Below, piece after piece: positions 14,641 through 19,898 of a stretch of 19,898 bases of DNA (position 1 is its first letter; every line of letters starts with the position of its first letter). The notes under the pieces were generated by a model, which was not told the origin of the DNA, ran no database searches, and saw only the letters and a program-made list of their open reading frames with translations. The stretch is from CAIKNB01 sp041658705 (GTDB lineage Bacteria > Patescibacteriota > Patescibacteriia > 2-12-FULL-60-25): positions 1 to 19,898 of the forward strand of contig JBAZZT010000017.1 in assembly GCA_041658705.1 (NCBI GenBank), in the 5' to 3' direction. A program made the position numbers and the translations under genes.

Positions 14641-15579
14641 ATGAAAGTCGGGATATTAACGAGCACGCAAGGCAAAGAAGCAATCCTTTCTAAACGAACG
14701 GCGGAATTCATTCTATCCGAATGCAGCGAGTTGGAAGATTATGAGTTCGAGATTATAACGGTATCCGATCTTATTTCAAAAAAAGTTTCTCCTGATGTCG
14801 TCATCAACATTCATTATGGGTTACTTGGTGATGGCGGGGCCGTTCCCGGTTTATTGGATTTAATGGGCCTTCCGTATACAGGTTCAGGCGTTCTTGCAAG
14901 CAGCATCGGAAGAAACAAAATCATCACTAAGTATATCGGTCAACAGGCCGGCATTAATTTTTCGTCTCATCTGACCGTTAATCCGCAGGATGAACAGATC
15001 GCGCTCGATACCATCATTTCTCAATTGGGTTTACCCGTGATCATCAAACCCGTAGACTCAGCCTCAAGCATCGACGTTCTTTATGCAAACAGTGAGCAAG
15101 AGCTGAAAGATGTTTTTTCAAAATTAAAGACTTATAATCTTGTAATGGTTGAACCTTTTCATCAAGGGCAAGAGGTAACTGTCGGTGTCCTTGAAAAAGA
15201 TGGGGAACGATTGGGCCTTCCGGTCATCGGTCTCGAAATAAAACATCAGCCATATCAGAATTTTCAGGCAAAATACGGTGAGAATGAAATGGAATTCGTC
15301 ATTCCTGCAAAACTAAATCAAACAACGTCAGAACGGGTACAGGAAATAGCGACAAGCCTTCACCGAGCCGTAGGATGCCGTGGGTATTCGCGAACAGACA
15401 TGATCATCAAAGCTTCGGGAGAAATCGTGGTCCTAGAAATCAACACATTCCCCGGGATCGGCCCTTACAGTGAATTCCCTAAAGCCGCTCGCCTGTCGGG
15501 AATATCATATCAACAACTCATAACAAGTCTTATTCAAACGGCGCTTTGTGGCTATGACATATCAAGATCTCTTGCATAA
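14641..15579 (+). CDS. D-Ala-D-Ala ligase-like ATP-grasp enzyme, first paralogue
   Basis: A 312-residue ATP-grasp ligase. The family joins two small substrates by an amide bond through an acyl-phosphate. Visible elements are the N-terminal KVGILTSTQGKE, with Glu13 aligning with the catalytic Glu of Ddl, then GLPYTGSGVLAS, LPVIIKPVDSASSIDV (ATP-grasp Lys and Ser loop), QEVTVGVLE, the omega-loop QAKYGENE keeping Lys211-Tyr212, RTDM, and the Mg2+-binding EINTFPGIG. The usual Ddl GEDG loop reads LGDGG, and GGxSxER is altered, so the substrate may not be D-Ala. The ATG at 14641 is preferred over an upstream in-frame TTG (14611) because it starts the first beta strand. The stop overlaps the next gene by 26 nt. 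The sequence is more AT-rich than the core genes, suggesting separate origin. Confidence 0.85.
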   Translation: MKVGILTSTQGKEAILSKRTAEFILSECSELEDYEFEIITVSDLISKKVSPDVVINIHYGLLGDGGAVPGLLDLMGLPYTGSGVLASSIGRNKIITKYIGQQAGINFSSHLTVNPQDEQIALDTIISQLGLPVIIKPVDSASSIDVLYANSEQELKDVFSKLKTYNLVMVEPFHQGQEVTVGVLEKDGERLGLPVIGLEIKHQPYQNFQAKYGENEMEFVIPAKLNQTTSERVQEIATSLHRAVGCRGYSRTDMIIKASGEIVVLEINTFPGIGPYSEFPKAARLSGISYQQLITSLIQTALCGYDISRSLA

Positions 15580-16486
15580 AAAAATAGGTGTACTCTTTGG
15601 CGGAAAATCCACGGAACGCAGCACCTCACTGCGCTCTGGCGAGGATGCCTATCAAGCGTTACAGGAACTTGGATGTACGAATGTCTTGAACATCGATTTG
15701 GGCGATCAACCGATTTTTCAGATTCTCGATTCTGGGATTGAATATGCTTTTTTGGCCTCACACGGCGCGGATTATGAAGACGGGAAGTTACAAGGTGCAT
15801 TGGAGTTGCTAGGCATTCCATATACAGGCTGTGGGGTCCTTTCGAGCGCGGTCGGTTTTCACAAAGTCAGTACCAAGATGATAGCCCGAGGTATCCATAT
15901 CCCAACCCCGGATTGGTTTCTCCTAAACGTCCAAAATCATTTGGCGGAATTGTCGTTTGACGGCCCATATATCATCAAACCGCCAGCTCAAGGCTCCAGC
16001 ATCGATGTTTATAAAGTTGAGTCTAGGGAAAAATTGTCGAAGCTAGCGGATTCGATGCTTCAAACGCACGGCGAAGTTCTCGTCGAGGAATTCATCCCAG
16101 GACGCGATTTGACCATCGGCGCGGTCGGCAACCCCGGAAAGGTGCGAGTCTTGCCGATTTTAGAGATTCATACGCCTTCTGGCATTTATGATCGACAAGG
16201 AAAATTCGGTGATGAAACGACCTATATCGTTCCGGCCCAGGTCGAAGAAGACGTACGAAAAAACGCTGAAGAAATGGTGGCTAAACTTTATACCGCGCTG
16301 CAATGCCGCGCCGTAACACGAATGGATTTCAGATTAGATGGTGACGACCTTTACTTCATCGAAGCGAACACCATCCCCGGCATGAATCGAACATCAAGCA
16401 ACATGAGCCATATTCTTAGGGCCGCAGGCATTACGTACCATGACTTCGTAAAAGGAATTCTTCTTGACAGCTTCTGTACCGAATAA
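15554..16486 (+). CDS. D-Ala-D-Ala ligase-like ATP-grasp enzyme, second paralogue (Phe at the Tyr216 position)
   Basis: A 310-residue paralogue closer to true Ddl. It has VLFGGKSTERSTSLRSG with catalytic Glu21, YEDGKLQGALELLGIPYTG, the Ser loop PPAQGSSIDVYKV, VLVEEFIPGRDLTIG, the omega loop IYDRQGKFGDETTY, RMDFRLDG, and the metal-binding EANTIPGMN. In the omega loop, Lys217-Phe218 replaces the Lys215-Tyr216 of E. coli DdlB. In Leuconostoc-type ligases this Tyr-to-Phe change goes with D-Ala-D-Lac (ester) synthesis, so a non-standard second substrate is possible. No vanH- or vanX-like gene is nearby. The start ATG at 15554 lies inside the preceding gene in the +1 frame, so translation is coupled. 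A cell-wall role or synthesis of an unknown dipeptide are both open. Confidence 0.88.
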   Translation: MTYQDLLHKKIGVLFGGKSTERSTSLRSGEDAYQALQELGCTNVLNIDLGDQPIFQILDSGIEYAFLASHGADYEDGKLQGALELLGIPYTGCGVLSSAVGFHKVSTKMIARGIHIPTPDWFLLNVQNHLAELSFDGPYIIKPPAQGSSIDVYKVESREKLSKLADSMLQTHGEVLVEEFIPGRDLTIGAVGNPGKVRVLPILEIHTPSGIYDRQGKFGDETTYIVPAQVEEDVRKNAEEMVAKLYTALQCRAVTRMDFRLDGDDLYFIEANTIPGMNRTSSNMSHILRAAGITYHDFVKGILLDSFCTE

Positions 16487-16532
16487 TGCGTCTGTTCTTT
16501 TTGCTATGCGCAACCGAGTCAGGAGAGCCACC

Positions 16533-17246
16533 ATGTCCTTTCAAAAAAAAATTCAAGGCCGTGTTCGCGATCTTCTTTCTTGGCTACGACTGCTCGGGAA
16601 AGAGATGCACGGCAAGACCTACGATATCGCCTACCTGAATCAGTTCGGTTCATGCGACCGTGTTCGTGACGTCCTCGACGGAAAGATACGACCCTCGGTC
16701 AATTTTCCAGACTGGAAACAATTCGGCGCCCAATCTCCGGAGGAATTCGACCAACTCGCATACGAGAGTTGTGGCATGACCTGCCTTGCCATGATTCTGC
16801 GCTTCTTCGGACGGTCAACGGTCGCGCCTATCGAGCTTTTCAAGCAAGCGTTCGCCCACGGCTGTTACCAGATGATGCCGAACGGAGAAATGAAAGGACT
16901 CTTTCATCTGCCGTTCGTTGAATTCATTTGGGACGCCTTCGGTCTACGAAGCCAAGCGTTCCAATATGTCGGGCTGAACGTAATCGCGGACGAAATTGCG
17001 TGCGGTCGCATCGTCATTGCCTCCGTAAACTGGGAAATTCGCGAAGAAGAACCTCGCCCGAAACGACGCGGCGGCCACCTTGTTATCGTAACAGGCGTCG
17101 AAAAAAACCGGTGGCGAATCAAAGGTTTCACCATCCATAACACTTCAGGCACCACCCCGGAAAACCAACGCCACCACTTCGCTTCCGCGAAAAACTTCGA
17201 AAAGTGTTTTTCCGGAAACATCATCTCCGTCCTCAATCCAGGATAG
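16533..17246 (+). CDS. C39-like (papain-fold) cysteine peptidase
   Basis: A 237-residue protein. After a basic amphipathic N-terminus (about 1-30, no clear signal peptide) comes the catalytic-type motif YESCGMTCLAMILRFFG, then a region with GCYQMMPNGEMKG, then a helix and the strand CGRIVIASVNW. The histidine motif is GGHLVIVTGVE, and the third position is IHNTSGT, where C39_2-type proteins usually have Asp in a (N)DP motif. Members of this fold cut after double-Gly leaders or peptidoglycan peptides, or act as transferases. The start at 16533 has the SD AGGAG (16521-16525) 7 nt upstream. The frame extends to 16464, but that part overlaps the previous gene and lacks support. It is separated from the second ligase by 46 bp and closed by a terminator, so it is probably the third gene of one operon. 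Confidence 0.78.
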   Translation: MSFQKKIQGRVRDLLSWLRLLGKEMHGKTYDIAYLNQFGSCDRVRDVLDGKIRPSVNFPDWKQFGAQSPEEFDQLAYESCGMTCLAMILRFFGRSTVAPIELFKQAFAHGCYQMMPNGEMKGLFHLPFVEFIWDAFGLRSQAFQYVGLNVIADEIACGRIVIASVNWEIREEEPRPKRRGGHLVIVTGVEKNRWRIKGFTIHNTSGTTPENQRHHFASAKNFEKCFSGNIISVLNPG

Positions 17247-17277
17247 ACACGGGGTCAGCGCCTCGTGTTTTTGTTTT
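17247..17277 (+). terminator. Terminator of the ATP-grasp/C39 cassette
   Basis: The stem ACACGGGG (17247-17254) pairs with CCTCGTGT (17261-17268), including one G-T pair, around a 6-nt loop, followed by TTTTTGTTTT. It starts at the base after the stop codon. Confidence 0.85.
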
Positions 17278-17311
17278 CCTTGCAAATATGTAAATATTGG
17301 AATATACGTCT

Positions 17312-17755
17312 ATGGACATCTTCGACCTGCTCGAACAAGAGCATCGTGGCATCATCGCTTTGATCGAAAAATTGGAGAAGACCGCGCAGCCGGAACAGCG
17401 GGTGGTTTTGGTTAGGGAGTTGGAGCTTTTGGTCGTGCCGCATGCCCGGGCGGAGCAGGGGAGTATGTATCCCTTCCTCAAACGTCGCGATAAGATGCTG
17501 GGCGAAGTGGTTGAGGCTGAAGCCGAACATGAGCTGGCGGAACACTTGCTGCACGATTTGAGCACCTGCGACCCGGCGAGCGAGATTTGGAATGACAAGT
17601 TCCACGCACTCAAGGATCACTTGGTGCAGCATTTTAAGTTGGAAGAGACGAGCTTGTTCGTCGCGGCGCGGAAAATCTTGGACACGAACGAAACAACCAT
17701 GCTCTCGGAACAGCTGCCGCGAGCCAAAGAAGGTTTTTTGAAGGGGATGAGATAG
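17312..17755 (+). CDS. Hemerythrin-like HHE-domain protein
   Basis: A 147-residue all-helical protein with hemerythrin HHE spacing: His11 in EQEHRGIIALIEKL, His44 and Glu48 in VPHARAEQGSMYPFL, His73/His78 in EAEHELAEHLLHDL, and a last helix LKDHLVQHFKLEE. These positions can bind a di-iron centre used for oxygen or redox sensing, storage or iron handling. The actual metal and role cannot be told from sequence. The ATG at 17312 is preferred to an in-frame ATG at 17297 because it begins the first helix and an AT-rich -10-like stretch (AATATA, 17301-17306, preceded by TGG) lies just before it. It follows the cassette terminator, so it is a separate transcription unit. Confidence 0.85.
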   Translation: MDIFDLLEQEHRGIIALIEKLEKTAQPEQRVVLVRELELLVVPHARAEQGSMYPFLKRRDKMLGEVVEAEAEHELAEHLLHDLSTCDPASEIWNDKFHALKDHLVQHFKLEETSLFVAARKILDTNETTMLSEQLPRAKEGFLKGMR

Positions 17756-17770
17756 GGGAATATAAAAAAT

Positions 17771-17821
17771 TGTCATCCTGAGCTTGCCGAGCCACGTTCT
17801 ACGTGGTCGAAGGACCTTTAT
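17771..17821 (+). repeat. Family A repeat with CCACGTTCTACGTGG core
   Basis: TGTCATCCTGAGCTTGCCGA, an internal palindrome CCACGTTCTACGTGG, then TCGAAGGACCTTTAT. It forms an inverted pair with 17845-17911. Confidence 0.85.
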
Positions 17822-17844
17822 GAGCAATCTCTGAACCGACGGCT

Positions 17845-17911
17845 GATAAAGGTCCTTCGACTGCGCTGGCGCGGAGTTTACCCCGCACTCGATGCGGGGC
17901 TCAGGATGACA
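17845..17911 (-). repeat. Family A repeat with CCCCGCA/TGCGGGG core
   Basis: A minus-strand full-length copy. Its reverse complement matches the copy inside dnaX (13771-13835) almost base for base (AA versus CC in the core). With the adjacent plus copy it fills the gap between the hemerythrin-like and methyltransferase genes. Confidence 0.85.
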
Positions 17912-17924
17912 GCGGTTTTTTATT

Positions 17925-17954
17925 TCGACATTCTAGGCGATTTCGCGCTATCAT
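17925..17954 (+). promoter_or_regulatory. Promoter of the methyltransferase gene
   Basis: TCGACA (17925-17930), an 18-bp spacer and TATCAT (17949-17954). The -10 ends 7 nt before the ATG at 17962, predicting a leaderless mRNA. Confidence 0.6.
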
Positions 17955-17961
17955 TCGGCGC

Positions 17962-18456
17962 ATGACACTCTTTTGGGCTGCGGCGATTGTGGCTGTTGAT
18001 GCGTTGCTCCTCTGGCTTGTCTTGAGCGGCGCGCCGTTTGTGCCCTCGAAAAAATCGGCGGTGGAAAAATTTATCTTCTTGGCAGAAATCAAGCCCGGGG
18101 ATAAGGCGACGGATTTGGGTTCAGGCGACGGGCGGATCGTCATCGCTATGGCCAAGGCGGGGGCTGAAGCGCACGGCTTTGAGATCAATCCCGGTCTGGT
18201 CTGGTGGTCACGGCGCAAAATTCGCCAAGCTGGCCTCGGCGGCAAAGCTTTTATCCACCAGGCGAATTTGTGGAAGGTCGATCTTTCACGTTTTGATGTC
18301 GTCACGCTTTTTGGCGTCTCGCATATCATGCGTCGCTTGGAGAAAAAACTCGAGACAGAACTCAAACCCGGCAGCCGCATCATCTCGCTCGCCTTCAAAT
18401 TTCCGCATTGGCAAATCAGCGGACGCAAAGAAGAAGTTTTTTTATATAAAAGGTAA
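17962..18456 (+). CDS. Membrane-anchored class I methyltransferase resembling the FAM173/ATPSCKMT family
   Basis: A 164-residue SAM-dependent methyltransferase. An N-terminal membrane helix (about 3-22) is followed by GAPFVPSKKSAVEKF and the Rossmann-type SAM site ATDLGSGDGRIVIAMA (Asp51 to Arg58), with Glu74 in AHGFEINPGLVWWSRRKIR. The C-terminal half contains LWKVDLSRFDVVTLFGV, then a Met-Arg-Arg stretch, LEKKLETELKPGSRII and FKFPHWQ. From memory, the last elements closely match the human lysine methyltransferases FAM173A/B (ANTKMT, ATPSCKMT), which share the membrane segment plus short Rossmann domain and modify membrane proteins such as ATP synthase subunit c. The bacterial substrate is unknown. 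It is monocistronic, leaderless, and flanked by repeats. Other small class I methyltransferases remain possible. Confidence 0.85.
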   Translation: MTLFWAAAIVAVDALLLWLVLSGAPFVPSKKSAVEKFIFLAEIKPGDKATDLGSGDGRIVIAMAKAGAEAHGFEINPGLVWWSRRKIRQAGLGGKAFIHQANLWKVDLSRFDVVTLFGVSHIMRRLEKKLETELKPGSRIISLAFKFPHWQISGRKEEVFLYKR

Positions 18457-18504
18457 CGAGGATCACGAACTAAAAAACTCCTTGTCATCCACCGTTTTCT
18501 TTCT

Positions 18505-18616
18505 CTGTCATCCTCCGCCCCCTCTGTCATCCTCCGCGAAAGCGGGGGATCCAGAGAGTAAAGCTTTGGGTTTGTTTTCTCTCTGGATTACCCGGTTGAA
18601 CCGGGTAATGACAAAG
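18505..18616 (+). repeat. Composite of family E repeats and a GGATTACCCGG-type palindrome
   Basis: It contains two TGTCATCCTCCG starts (about 18506 and 18524), a GCGAAAGCGGGGGATCCAGAGAG end, then CTCTCTGGATTACCCGGTTG with AACCGGGTAATGACA. The AGAGAG and CTCTCT arms can pair across the middle. It is nested or adjacent repeat insertions, ending just before the promoter of the next gene. Confidence 0.7.
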
Positions 18617-18626
18617 ACGAAGGTGT

Positions 18627-18655
18627 TTGATATTTTCTGCGCTTTGGTTTAAAGT
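18627..18655 (+). promoter_or_regulatory. Candidate promoter of the 18697 gene
   Basis: TTGATA (18627-18632), 17 bp, then TAAAGT (18650-18655). The inferred leader is about 34 nt with an SD. Confidence 0.55.
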
Positions 18656-18696
18656 CCGCAAGGATAGATCGGCCTTTTGAAAAGGGAGAGAAGATC

Positions 18697-19680
18697 ATGG
18701 ATTTGAGTGACTTGTTCAGCCGTTTTCAGGCAGCGTGCGAGCACGAAGCCCAGAAACCCGAAAGCAAAGCGGCCAAGATCATGGCCGAGCTTCAGGCGGC
18801 GCTCAAGAATGGCGAGACCACGGGCGACAAATTGCGCGACCACGTCATCCTTCGTTGGCGCGGAGATCCTGAAATCGAAAAGACGCTGCGCGGGCTCCAG
18901 GATCGCCTGACCGGCAAGCGCGGCCAGTCCGTCCTCCTCGGGGAATTCACGACTAATACCGCGGATAACGACCACGGCGGCGGATTTTTCCAGCAACACA
19001 CGCAGTGCGACGCGCGGCTCGGGATCTTGGACGGCGAGCAGCTCGATTTCCATGAAGACGGTTGGTCTTTGCCCACTTCCGTCTACGGCTATGCCGAGTT
19101 GCCGGACCAAAAGGTGGTCGCCGCCAAAGGGGTCATCAAGGTCGAGTGGCAAACCGCGCTGGCCTTCCATGGGGGACCGGTGCCTGTATTCAACCCGCGT
19201 GTGGCAGCGAACTTGATGGGCCATGAATACAGGAGTTCGTTGACGGCCGACTTGGTCGCCGGAGACGACGGGGTCGCGGATTGGTTCGAGAGATTGAGCC
19301 ACCTCGCGCGCGAACGTTTCATGTTCATGACTCCGGACATCGCACAGCTATGCTACCTCAAGCTGGCGGTCGCCACCGGACGCGACGTGATGGGCGTCCA
19401 GCAGCTCAAGGAAATCGCCCAAGCCATTCAGGCGGAAAGCATAACCAAGCTCATCACGCTCGTGGTTCTTCATCGGAAAAGCATCGAGCAATTCGAGACA
19501 GCCATCGAGATGGCGTTCCTGCCTGCCAGGGAAAAACCCAAACCGTTCGACACGACCTCGTTGCTCGCGACGGCGCACGAGCTGGGCGTCCGCCTGCGTT
19601 ACGCAGACGAAGTCGGCCTGCACGACGACGAACGTATCGCAGCCTGGCGCAAGGAGTTTCTCCCGGAAGACGTCAACTGA
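18697..19680 (+). CDS. Hypothetical soluble protein, 327 residues
   Basis: I do not recognise this protein. It has no signal peptide or membrane segment. Residues about 1-75 are helical and charged, including AAKIMAELQAALKNGETTGD. Residues about 80-190 look mixed or beta-rich with FFQQHTQCDARLGILDGEQL, DGWSLPTSVYGYAELPDQKV and KVEWQTALAFHGGPVPVF. From about 215 on it is helical again, and an acidic/basic C-terminus ends EFLPEDVN. The start at 18697 has the clear SD GGGAGAG (18684-18690), 6 nt upstream, unlike most of its neighbours. A strong terminator follows the stop, so it is monocistronic. Only structure prediction or homology search could suggest a role. Confidence 0.8.
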   Translation: MDLSDLFSRFQAACEHEAQKPESKAAKIMAELQAALKNGETTGDKLRDHVILRWRGDPEIEKTLRGLQDRLTGKRGQSVLLGEFTTNTADNDHGGGFFQQHTQCDARLGILDGEQLDFHEDGWSLPTSVYGYAELPDQKVVAAKGVIKVEWQTALAFHGGPVPVFNPRVAANLMGHEYRSSLTADLVAGDDGVADWFERLSHLARERFMFMTPDIAQLCYLKLAVATGRDVMGVQQLKEIAQAIQAESITKLITLVVLHRKSIEQFETAIEMAFLPAREKPKPFDTTSLLATAHELGVRLRYADEVGLHDDERIAAWRKEFLPEDVN

Positions 19681-19688
19681 ACCGACTC

Positions 19689-19725
19689 GCGCCCCGCGGA
19701 ATCTCCCGCCGGGGCGCTTTTTTTT
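19689..19725 (+). terminator. Terminator of the 18697 gene
   Basis: The stem GCGCCCCG (19689-19696) pairs with CGGGGCGC (19710-19717), with an inner CGG/CCG helix, followed by eight T. It lies 8 bp after the stop. Confidence 0.95.
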
Positions 19726-19781
19726 CACAAGAAGGTAGAGAGCAGAGGATAGAGGGTAGCCAACCAGGTAATTTGTCATCC

Positions 19782-19898
19782 TGGGCTTAATGTACTTTTT
19801 GTGGTGCTAGCGGCACTTCACGCAGAACCATTCGAAGGCTCGTTGTCGATGCAGTCTGTTCATGCCTCGGTGGCTTCTCAGGAGTCCTTTGAACCGAC
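19782..19898 (-). mobile_element. Right end of an insertion sequence, right copy (inverted pair with 2-118)
   Basis: An exact 117-bp inverted copy of the left edge. The plus-strand sequence just before it is TTGTCATCC, the beginning of a family A repeat, so this copy also joins such a repeat. Its interior lies outside the window. Confidence 0.6.
19807..19898 (-). CDS. Transposase-like C-terminal fragment (partial)
   Basis: Identical in sequence to the fragment at 1-93 but on the minus strand, reading from the right edge inward and stopping at 19807. It encodes the same HRGM-containing tail. The same caution about its short length applies. Confidence 0.4.
   Translation of the reverse strand, partial: RFKGLLRSHRGMNRLHRQRAFEWFCVKCR

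Noticed and set aside
14403..17277. tRNA-Gln as an integration site for a genomic island
   Set aside because: No integrase is present and I found no second copy of the tRNA 3' end downstream of the cassette.
2..19898. Terminal inverted repeats of a linear phage or plasmid
   Set aside because: The interior holds chromosomal housekeeping genes (cysS, dnaX, tRNA), and the repeat carries a transposase-like frame.

Overview
The window looks like chromosomal DNA of an uncultivated Patescibacteria/CPR-type bacterium, probably Parcubacteria-like. This is inferred from gene content. It has a compact CysS, a CorA-like channel, a VirD4-like ATPase preceded by a small proline-rich partner, DnaX, a secreted peptidase-S74 protein, and intergenic regions packed with short palindromic repeats. 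Most native genes have no Shine-Dalgarno sequence; a sigma70-type -10 box lies only 6-11 nt before the start codon, implying leaderless or nearly leaderless mRNAs. No rRNA or ribosomal-protein gene is present to fix the taxonomy.

Layout. Both ends carry the same 117-bp sequence in inverted orientation (2-118 and 19782-19898). Each copy encodes a transposase-like C-terminus reading into the window and abuts a dispersed repeat of the GTCATCCTGAGC type. From 288 to 5689 lie surface or envelope genes: a membrane-anchored small protein, a Gly-rich lipoprotein with EGF and WG-repeat regions that looks myxobacterial, an S74 auto-processing fibre-like protein, and a coiled-coil repeat protein. From 5813 to 14219 is a core block: cysS, a CorA-like transporter (convergent), the translationally coupled pair 8458/8958, a conserved hypothetical gene, and dnaX, which has a palindromic repeat inserted in frame.

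A tRNA-Gln(CUG) with its own promoter and terminator (14403-14476) separates the core block from a more AT-rich cassette (14641-17246): two overlapping D-Ala-D-Ala-ligase-type ATP-grasp genes followed by a C39-like cysteine peptidase, closed by a terminator. This cassette is the best candidate for an undescribed small system. It is followed by a hemerythrin-like protein, a membrane-anchored methyltransferase resembling the FAM173/ATPSCKMT family, and an unrecognised 327-aa protein with a clear SD and terminator.

At least six families of short repeats occur, often as inverted pairs. They supply stop codons to two genes, extend the apparent 5' ends of two others, and have entered the dnaX reading frame. 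All identifications rest on reading motifs by eye; no database search was run.
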